DNA of 5,557 nucleotides from Bordetella parapertussis. GTDB taxonomy: Bacteria > Pseudomonadota > Gammaproteobacteria > Burkholderiales > Burkholderiaceae_C. The stretch spans positions 1 through 5,557 of the forward strand of contig CAMDJU010000187.1 of the NCBI GenBank assembly GCA_945900695.1, written 5' to 3'. Each line of letters opens with the position of its first letter. Position 1 is the first letter of the stretch. Position numbers and translations under genes: made by a program. The notes under the pieces are model-generated. The model worked only from the letters and a program-made list of their open reading frames with translations. It was not told the origin of the DNA and made no database searches. Shown in pieces: positions 1 to 4,253 of the stretch.

Positions 1-514
1 CATTCACCATGGCAGGCACCAAAAACCCATGGGCGTGGTCACCGGCAGGTACCAGGCTCTTGTGACCGCTCACCTGCCAAGCACCGCCCACTTGCTTTGC
101 CGTTGATTGGCATTTGTGCAGGCCGTAGCGCGCACCTTTTTCATGGTGCGCCAATACCAACAAGGTCTCGCCACCGGCCAAGCGCGGCAGCCATTCGGTT
201 TTGAGGTCTTCGGGCGCAAAAGCTTGCAGCACCGCGGTGCACATCCAAGTGTGGGCCAGCGGTTCCATCACCATGCCCCGCCCCAACTCTTCCATGGCCA
301 CCATGCCCTCAGTGGGGCCCATGGCCATGCCGCCATAAGCGTCTTGCACATACAGGCCGCACAAGCCCAACTCGGCCATGGCTTGGTAGGCGCTGGCAGA
401 AAAACCACCTGCTGCAACCACGCTGCGTCGTTCGTCAAAGCTGTAGGCCTTGTCCACCCATTTTCGGACCGCGTCGCGCAGTTGCTCTTGTTCGTCTGAA
501 AAATCAAAGTCCAT
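1..514 (-). CDS. Acyl-CoA dehydrogenase, pimeloyl-CoA dehydrogenase small subunit (PimD)-like, N-terminal 171 residues
   Basis: This is a partial gene whose reading frame stays open to the left edge. The translation starts MDFDFSDEQEQLRDAVRKWV, a typical N-terminal acyl-CoA dehydrogenase (ACAD) helix. It continues with AELGLCGLYVQDAYGG (about 47-62) and a MEELGRG segment (75-80), as in the small subunits of PimC/PimD-type enzymes. The family oxidises an acyl-CoA to the 2,3-enoyl-CoA using FAD in the cytoplasm. The usual ACAD signature (E-P-x-x-G-S-D) is not seen at the expected place (about 120-135), where the chain reads LAHHEKGARYGLH. From memory, PimD-type proteins are also divergent here. 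The ATG lies 3 bp after the stop of the upstream large-subunit gene, with GGGG (521-524) as a weak ribosome binding site 6 nt before it, so translational coupling is likely. The ACAD family call is firm. Pimeloyl-CoA as substrate is only a guess from the pairing; other dicarboxyl- or long-chain acyl-CoAs are possible. Confidence 0.85.
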   Translation of the reverse strand, partial: MDFDFSDEQEQLRDAVRKWVDKAYSFDERRSVVAAGGFSASAYQAMAELGLCGLYVQDAYGGMAMGPTEGMVAMEELGRGMVMEPLAHTWMCTAVLQAFAPEDLKTEWLPRLAGGETLLVLAHHEKGARYGLHKCQSTAKQVGGAWQVSGHKSLVPAGDHAHGFLVPAMVN

Positions 515-517
515 GCT

Positions 518-1696
518 TTACCCCAAAACAGTTTGTGCAACGATGTTGCGTTGCACTTCATTCGAACCGCCATAAATGGTGGTCTTGCGCATATTGAAAT
601 AAGTAGACGCCAAGGGCGCGCAATGCGCCGCGCCCACATGGTCACCTTGCCAACCGGCGTCCATCGCCTCTTGGATGAAGGGCAAGCTGAAGGGCCCTGC
701 GGCCATCATCATCAGCTCGCTGTAGCGCTGCTGAATTTCGGAGCCGCGGATTTTCAAGAGGCCTGCGATGTCCAACGACTGCTTGCCCGACTTTTCTGCG
801 CTCAACACCCGCAGCACCATCATCTCTAGCGCAATGACATCCACTTCAAGTTTGGCGATTTCATCTTTGAAACGCAGGTCGTCCCACACGCCTTCGGCTT
901 TGGCGATGCGCTTTAAGCGCTCCAACTCGCGCTTGGCACGGTTGACATCAGCGATGTTGGTGCGCTCATGCGCCAACAAATACTTGGCGTAGTTCCAGCC
1001 CTTGTTTTCTTCACCAATCAGGTTCTCGGCTGGCACTTCCACGTTGTCAAACCACACCTCGTTGACTTCGCATTCGCCGTCCAGCAATTTGATGGGGCGC
1101 ACACTCACGCCCTTGGACTTCATGTCGATCAGCAAAAACGATATGCCAGTTTGTGGTTTGCCTTCGTTGCTGGTGCGCACCAAGCAAAAAATCCACTCAC
1201 CAAACTGTGCCAAGGTGGTCCAGGTTTTTTGGCCATTGACAATGAATTTATCGCCCACGCGCTCGGCGCGGGTTTTGAGGGAGGCCAAGTCAGAGCCCGA
1301 TCCCGGCTCGCTGTAGCCTTGGCTCCACCAGACCTCGCCACTGGCAATGCCAGGTAAAAAACGTTGTTGCTGTTCGGTATTACCAAAGGCCATGATGACG
1401 GGCGCCACCATCACGGGGCCAAAGGGCACCACGCGGGGCGCACCAGCCAAGGCGCACTCTTCTTCAAACAAGTGCTTTTGCACCGCGTTCCAACCGGGGC
1501 CGCCAAACTGGGTGGGCCAGCCGTAGCCCAACCAGCCCTTGGTGCCCAAAATTTTGGCCCAGGACTGCATGTCTTCTCGCGTCAAGCGCAAGGCGTTGTG
1601 CACTTTATGGGAAATGTGGGCGGGCAAAGAGGCATGAACCCAGTCGCGAATTTCTTCGCGAAAGGCTTGCTCTTCGGGGGTGAATTTCAGGTCCAT
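518..1696 (-). CDS. Acyl-CoA dehydrogenase, pimeloyl-CoA dehydrogenase large subunit (PimC)-like
   Basis: This is a complete 392-residue FAD-dependent acyl-CoA dehydrogenase, the usual ACAD length. The N-terminal helical domain (1-120) is followed by the signature GYSEPGSGSDL (127-137). The middle beta domain includes the NGQKTWTT segment (154-161). The C-terminal helical domain ends with YGGSNEVQRNIV (375-386), near the FAD pyrophosphate site in relatives. In medium-chain ACADs the catalytic glutamate sits in a YEGT motif at that last site; here it is YGGS. A glutamate in HERT (E244) aligns by eye with the alternative catalytic base of isovaleryl-CoA dehydrogenase, so I infer that E244 is the base. 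Sequence and length resemble the PimC large subunit, and the paired downstream gene fits PimD. The ATG is fixed by GGAGAG 5 nt upstream. The probable role is beta-oxidation of dicarboxylic or other acyl-CoAs; the true substrate is unknown. Confidence 0.93.
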   Translation of the reverse strand: MDLKFTPEEQAFREEIRDWVHASLPAHISHKVHNALRLTREDMQSWAKILGTKGWLGYGWPTQFGGPGWNAVQKHLFEEECALAGAPRVVPFGPVMVAPVIMAFGNTEQQQRFLPGIASGEVWWSQGYSEPGSGSDLASLKTRAERVGDKFIVNGQKTWTTLAQFGEWIFCLVRTSNEGKPQTGISFLLIDMKSKGVSVRPIKLLDGECEVNEVWFDNVEVPAENLIGEENKGWNYAKYLLAHERTNIADVNRAKRELERLKRIAKAEGVWDDLRFKDEIAKLEVDVIALEMMVLRVLSAEKSGKQSLDIAGLLKIRGSEIQQRYSELMMMAAGPFSLPFIQEAMDAGWQGDHVGAAHCAPLASTYFNMRKTTIYGGSNEVQRNIVAQTVLG

Positions 1697-1701
1697 GTCA
1701 T

Positions 1702-1707
1702 CTCTCC
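1702..1707 (-). promoter_or_regulatory. Shine-Dalgarno sequence of the large acyl-CoA dehydrogenase gene
   Basis: On the minus strand GGAGAG lies 5 nt before the ATG at 1696. This is good spacing and supports that start over any internal methionine. Confidence 0.75.
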
Positions 1708-1747
1708 ATGATGCGCTGATGTGGGCGCTGGGGCTACTGATTTTTTA

Positions 1748-1759
1748 GCACGATCGTGC
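1748..1759. promoter_or_regulatory. Perfect 12-bp palindrome GCACGATCGTGC, candidate repressor operator
   Basis: The 12 bases are identical on both strands and are flanked by AT-rich DNA: TTTTTTA on one side and GATTTT on the other. The site lies in the divergent spacer, 51 bp upstream of the acyl-CoA dehydrogenase start and 52 bp upstream of purN. On the minus strand it falls between a weak -35-like TTGCGG and an A-rich TAAAAA that could serve as a -10. That is where a repressor such as a TetR-family fatty-acid regulator would block the promoter. TetR-type regulators of acyl-CoA genes are known to bind short palindromes. Assigning this site to any one regulator is inference, and control of purN from the same site cannot be excluded. 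Confidence 0.5.
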
Positions 1760-1798
1760 GATTTTGCCGCAAAGCCAGCCACGGCTGTGGCCTTTCGT

Positions 1799-1804
1799 GA
1801 TAAT
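1799..1804 (+). promoter_or_regulatory. Possible -10 element of purN (GATAAT)
   Basis: GATAAT matches the sigma-70 -10 consensus at five of six positions and ends 7 nt before the purN ATG. No good -35 hexamer is found 16-18 bp upstream (CAGCCA at 17 bp). If it is used, transcription would begin at or next to the start codon and the mRNA would be leaderless. Confidence 0.3.
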
Positions 1805-1811
1805 CCACGCC

Positions 1812-2411
1812 ATGCGCAACCTTGTGATTTTGATTTCTGGCAGCGGCTCCAACATGGCTGCCATCGCACTCGCTGCCCAACACGATGATTGGGCCCACAA
1901 ACTTCAAGCCCGCGTGTGTGCGGTGATCAGCAGCCGACCTGATGCCATGGGCTTGCACATGGCTGCCGGCCTGGGCTTGCCCACCCAAGTCGTGAGCCAC
2001 CAGACTTACGCCACCCAGCCCGATCCTCGGGCTGCTTTTGACCAAGCTTTGATGCAAGCCATCGACGTCCATCAGCCTGCATTGGTGCTGCTGGCGGGAT
2101 TTATGCGCATCCTGAGCCCGGCATTTGTGGCCCATTACGCTGGGCGGTTGATCAATATCCACCCGTCATTGCTGCCGGCATTCCCTGGACTCAACACCCA
2201 CCAAAGGGCCCTGGATGCGGGCTGCCAATTTGCCGGCGCCACCGTGCACCACGTGACCGCCGATTTGGACAATGGGCCGATCCTGGCGCAAGCCGTGGTG
2301 CCCGTATTACCCGGCGACAGTGCCGATACCTTGGCAGCGCGGGTGCTCACGCAAGAGCATTTGATTTACCCCAGGGCGCTGGCCGATTTGCTGACGTCAT
2401 TGGCAGCGTAA
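1812..2411 (+). CDS. purN: Phosphoribosylglycinamide formyltransferase (GAR transformylase)
   Basis: This enzyme moves the formyl group from 10-formyltetrahydrofolate to GAR in purine synthesis, giving FGAR; it acts in the cytoplasm. The 199-residue product is close to the 212 of E. coli PurN. It begins MRNLVILISGSGSNMAAI, where GSGSN (10-14) is the phosphate-binding loop. INIHPSLLPAFPG (114-126) supplies the catalytic N115 and H117, and DLDNGP (151-156) supplies D153. These match N106, H108 and D144 of E. coli. I chose the ATG at 1812 because MRNLVILISGSGSN fits the family start. In-frame TTG (1764) and GTG (1797) codons upstream would add residues the family does not have. No Shine-Dalgarno sequence precedes the ATG. 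purM is not adjacent, unlike in E. coli. The gene is divergent from the dehydrogenase operon and convergent with the HNH gene. Confidence 0.97.
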   Translation: MRNLVILISGSGSNMAAIALAAQHDDWAHKLQARVCAVISSRPDAMGLHMAAGLGLPTQVVSHQTYATQPDPRAAFDQALMQAIDVHQPALVLLAGFMRILSPAFVAHYAGRLINIHPSLLPAFPGLNTHQRALDAGCQFAGATVHHVTADLDNGPILAQAVVPVLPGDSADTLAARVLTQEHLIYPRALADLLTSLAA

Positions 2412-2422
2412 CGAAGCAATGG

Positions 2423-2463
2423 GCACTGGGCTGACACGAGCTTCAGCCACACAGTGCTTTCTT
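2423..2463 (+). terminator. Probable intrinsic terminator after purN (bulged hairpin)
   Basis: The purN stop codon is followed 11 nt later by GCACTG-GGCTGA, an 8-nt loop, then TCAGCC, a 3-nt bulge (ACA) and CAGTGC. This forms two stacked 6-bp helices. The tail TTTCTT is T-rich but interrupted. The hairpin fills the short gap between the convergent purN and HNH genes, so it could also slow transcripts coming from the other side, although on that strand the tail is poor. Confidence 0.6.
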
Positions 2464-3020
2464 CAGGCGGCCAACCTGGAGTTGCGCGGCAAATGCGCCA
2501 TCAAAAATTCCATCTGATCGTCCAGGATGCGGCGGTTGCGCAAGATAAAGTCTTCCCACAGGGTGGGCACATAAGGCGTATAGAGCAAAGGCATTTTGGC
2601 TTGCTCTGGGGTGCGGCTGCTTTTGCGGTGGTTGCAGGCGCGGCAGGCGGTGACCACGTTCATCCAATGGTCTACCCCGTTTTGGGCAAATGGGATGATG
2701 TGCTCTCGGGTGAGCTCGGTTTCGTGGAAATGGTCCCCACAGTAAGCGCAGATATTGCGGTCGCGGGCAAACAACTTGGCGTTGGTCAAACCAGGGCGCA
2801 ACTGAAAGGGATTGATGGATGGCACGCCTCGGGTGCCAATGATGCTGTTGACTGCAATGATGGACTGCTGACCGGTGATGGCGTTGTGACCACCCCGAAA
2901 AACAGCGATTTCACCCCCCGACTCCCAACGAACTTCGTTGGCAGCGTAGTGAATCACAGCCTGTTCCAGCGAGATCCACGACTGGGGCAAGCCCTGGGCC
3001 GAGAGTTTCAAAACCTTCAA
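2463..3020 (-). CDS. Stand-alone HNH endonuclease-like protein
   Basis: The 185-residue protein has an N-terminal module (about 1-75, starting MKVLKLSAQGLPQSW) and an HNH zinc-finger nuclease domain (about 80-135). In the latter, CAYC (91-94) and CRAC (126-129) form the zinc knuckles. The betaβalpha-metal core is given by REHIIP (105-110, catalytic H107), N121 and NHRK (130-133). The layout resembles widespread bacterial HNH proteins that begin VLVLNASYEPL and share the RTPEQA-like segment (136-141), but their cellular function is not established. There is no methyltransferase, intein, intron or phage packaging gene next to it. The start is TTG at 3020, chosen because a strong AAGGAGGTG lies just upstream and no ATG is suitably placed. 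It is divergent from ribF and convergent with purN. The HNH fold is very likely; DNA cleavage and biological role are inferred. Confidence 0.92.
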   Translation of the reverse strand: MKVLKLSAQGLPQSWISLEQAVIHYAANEVRWESGGEIAVFRGGHNAITGQQSIIAVNSIIGTRGVPSINPFQLRPGLTNAKLFARDRNICAYCGDHFHETELTREHIIPFAQNGVDHWMNVVTACRACNHRKSSRTPEQAKMPLLYTPYVPTLWEDFILRNRRILDDQMEFLMAHLPRNSRLAA

Positions 3021-3024
3021 TCCA

Positions 3025-3033
3025 CACCTCCTT
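3025..3033 (-). promoter_or_regulatory. Strong Shine-Dalgarno sequence for the TTG-started HNH gene
   Basis: On the minus strand AAGGAGGTG is an almost full anti-Shine-Dalgarno match. Its GGAGG core lies 6 nt before the TTG at 3020. It is the main reason for choosing this non-ATG start and may offset the weak start codon. Confidence 0.85.
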
Positions 3034-3061
3034 GATGGTTCAAAACCGGATGCGCTTTCTG

Positions 3062-3087
3062 ATTGCGCCTAATGTAGCGAACGCAAT
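3062..3087. repeat. Inverted repeat ATTGCG / CGCAAT with 14-bp spacer
   Basis: ATTGCG (3062-3067) and CGCAAT (3082-3087) form perfect 6-bp arms. The repeat lies in the HNH-ribF divergent spacer and its right arm shares one base with the next inverted repeat. It may be a protein-binding site, but short arms with a long spacer can also arise by chance. Confidence 0.35.
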
Positions 3088-3103
3088 GTCTCTATGCGAG
3101 ACA
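3087..3103. repeat. Inverted repeat TGTCTC-TATGC-GAGACA beside the -10-like box
   Basis: Perfect 6-bp arms are separated by 5 bp and end one base before the TATAAC box at 3105. The position overlaps the place where a ribF -35 region would be. That makes it a plausible operator for ribF, for the divergent HNH gene, or for both. No particular regulator can be named. Confidence 0.45.
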
Positions 3104-3110
3104 ATATAAC
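3103..3110. promoter_or_regulatory. Candidate overlapping divergent -10 boxes (ribF and HNH)
   Basis: On the plus strand TATAAC (3105-3110) matches the -10 consensus at five of six positions and would start ribF transcription near 3117, giving a leader of about 33 nt. On the minus strand TATATT (3103-3108) also matches at five of six and would give the HNH gene a leader of about 75 nt. Neither has a convincing TTGACA-like -35 at 17 bp. Both assignments come from eye inspection only. Confidence 0.35.
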
Positions 3111-3149
3111 CTCTTTTATTGGCACCCTAGTGACAGCCCCATCGCCCCC

Positions 3150-4169
3150 ATGCGCATTCTTCACGGATTTCAACCCCAGCAACGCGCGCCCCACTGCGCC
3201 CTGACCATTGGCAACTTTGATGGGGTTCACCGTGGCCACCAGGCCATGTTGGCCTTGTTGCGTTCAGAAGCTGAGCACCGGGGCCTGCCCAGCTGCGTGC
3301 TGACATTTGAGCCCCATCCACGGGATCACTTTGCACGCTTGGCTCAAAACCCCCATTTGGCCCCGGCCCGCATTGCCACCCTGCGCGACAAATTGAGCGA
3401 GCTGGCCGCCTGCGGCATTGACCAATGCGTGGTGCTGCCCTTCAATGAAAAGCTGGCCAGCAGCAGCCCCGAAAATTTTGTGCGCCACGGCTTGGTGGAG
3501 GGCCTGGGCGTGCGCTATGTGTTGGTGGGGGACGACTTTCGCTATGGTGCGAAACGCCTGGGCGATTACGCCAGCCTGGACGAGGCCGGTGCGGTGCATG
3601 GCTTTGATGTGGCTCGCATGAACAGCTACGAGGTGCGCGGCCAAAGGGTGTCGAGTTCTGCGGTGCGCGCCGCATTGGCCGATGGCGATATGGCCCGTGC
3701 GGCGCAGTTGCTGGGACGCCCGTACGCCATTTCAGGCCATGTGGTGCACGGGCGCAAATTGGGCCGCACCTTGCAATGCCCCACCTTGAATTTGCGTTTT
3801 AGCCACTGGAAACCCGCTGCCAGTGGCATTTTTGTGGTCCAAGTGCATGGCCTGGGTGACAAGGCTTTGCCGGGGGTGGCCAACTTGGGGGTGCGCCCAT
3901 CCATCGACCCCAACGATGTCAACGGTGGCCGCGTCTTGCTGGAAACGCATTGCTTGGATTGGCCCAGCGACCTGGGCTCAGAGGGGGGCTACGGTAAAAT
4001 CATTCGCGTGGACTTGTTACATAAATTGCACGACGAATTGAAGTACGACAGCTTGGATGCTTTGCAACAAGGCATTGCACAAGATTGTGTGGACGCCCGT
4101 CTGTGGTTCGAACAGCACGCACCCAGCCCCGCCAATACCCGCCGCCAAACCACCCGCGACCGAATTTGA
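3150..4169 (+). CDS. ribF: Bifunctional riboflavin kinase / FAD synthetase
   Basis: RibF phosphorylates riboflavin to FMN and then adenylates FMN to FAD in the cytoplasm. The 339-residue product is slightly longer than the 313 of E. coli. The N-terminal nucleotidyltransferase domain has GNFDGVHRGH (21-30), the HxGH-like ATP site, then TFEPHP (52-57), VGDDFRYG (126-133) and a VSSSAVRAAL segment (167-176). The C-terminal kinase domain begins around GRPY (189-192) and has GRKLGR (201-206) and CPTLNL (210-215; PTLN is the PTAN-type metal/ATP motif). It continues with GVANLGVRPSI (242-252) and ETHCLDW (265-271), where E265 is the likely catalytic base. The end (about 322-339) is a polar, Arg/Thr-rich tail outside the core. 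The ATG at 3150 fits the family N-terminus, although no Shine-Dalgarno sequence is visible. The gene lies 84 bp upstream of ileS, a conserved pairing in proteobacteria, so cotranscription is likely. Confidence 0.97.
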   Translation: MRILHGFQPQQRAPHCALTIGNFDGVHRGHQAMLALLRSEAEHRGLPSCVLTFEPHPRDHFARLAQNPHLAPARIATLRDKLSELAACGIDQCVVLPFNEKLASSSPENFVRHGLVEGLGVRYVLVGDDFRYGAKRLGDYASLDEAGAVHGFDVARMNSYEVRGQRVSSSAVRAALADGDMARAAQLLGRPYAISGHVVHGRKLGRTLQCPTLNLRFSHWKPAASGIFVVQVHGLGDKALPGVANLGVRPSIDPNDVNGGRVLLETHCLDWPSDLGSEGGYGKIIRVDLLHKLHDELKYDSLDALQQGIAQDCVDARLWFEQHAPSPANTRRQTTRDRI

Positions 4170-4218
4170 AGCGCCCGGGGCCAGCACTCACCCTGCACCG
4201 CCCTTGCCGCCCTGTCCT

Positions 4219-4243
4219 GGCATTGGCCATGCCGCTTTTGTTT
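4219..4243 (+). other. Short hairpin with T-rich tail in the ribF-ileS gap
   Basis: GGCAT-TGGCC-ATGCC forms a 5-bp stem with a 5-nt loop and is followed by GCTTTTGTTT, ending 10 nt before the ileS ATG. It could be a weak attenuator or processing site, but the stem is too short to call a terminator. The remainder of the 84-bp gap (4170-4253) is C-rich and shows no gene. Confidence 0.25.
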
Positions 4244-4253
4244 GAGCTTCAAA

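Noticed and set aside
107..499. 130-codon plus-strand open frame at the left end
   Set aside because: It is antisense to the small dehydrogenase subunit, whose frame is open from 514 to the edge and reads as an ACAD N-terminus.
1764..1811. N-terminal extension of purN from TTG 1764 or GTG 1797
   Set aside because: It adds residues before the conserved MRNLVILISGSGSN start, with no ribosome binding site, and would be out of line with the family.
1734..2162. 142-codon minus-strand open frame opposite purN
   Set aside because: It overlaps the conserved N-terminal half of purN and the divergent spacer; no domain is recognisable.
2463..3020. HNH gene as part of a homing intron, intein or restriction system
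   Set aside because: Flanking genes are intact and uninterrupted, there is no intron-like RNA or methyltransferase, and base composition matches the surroundings.
2454..3035. 193-codon plus-strand open frame opposite the HNH gene
   Set aside because: Its translation has no recognisable domain and it lies fully antisense to a protein with intact zinc and HNH motifs and a strong ribosome binding site.
3021..3149. FMN riboswitch upstream of ribF
   Set aside because: The spacer is too short and lacks the conserved FMN-aptamer helices; only small inverted repeats are seen.
4170..4253. T-box or other tRNA-sensing leader before ileS
   Set aside because: The 84-nt gap has no T-box sequence or specifier-loop structure, and T-boxes are not typical of betaproteobacteria.
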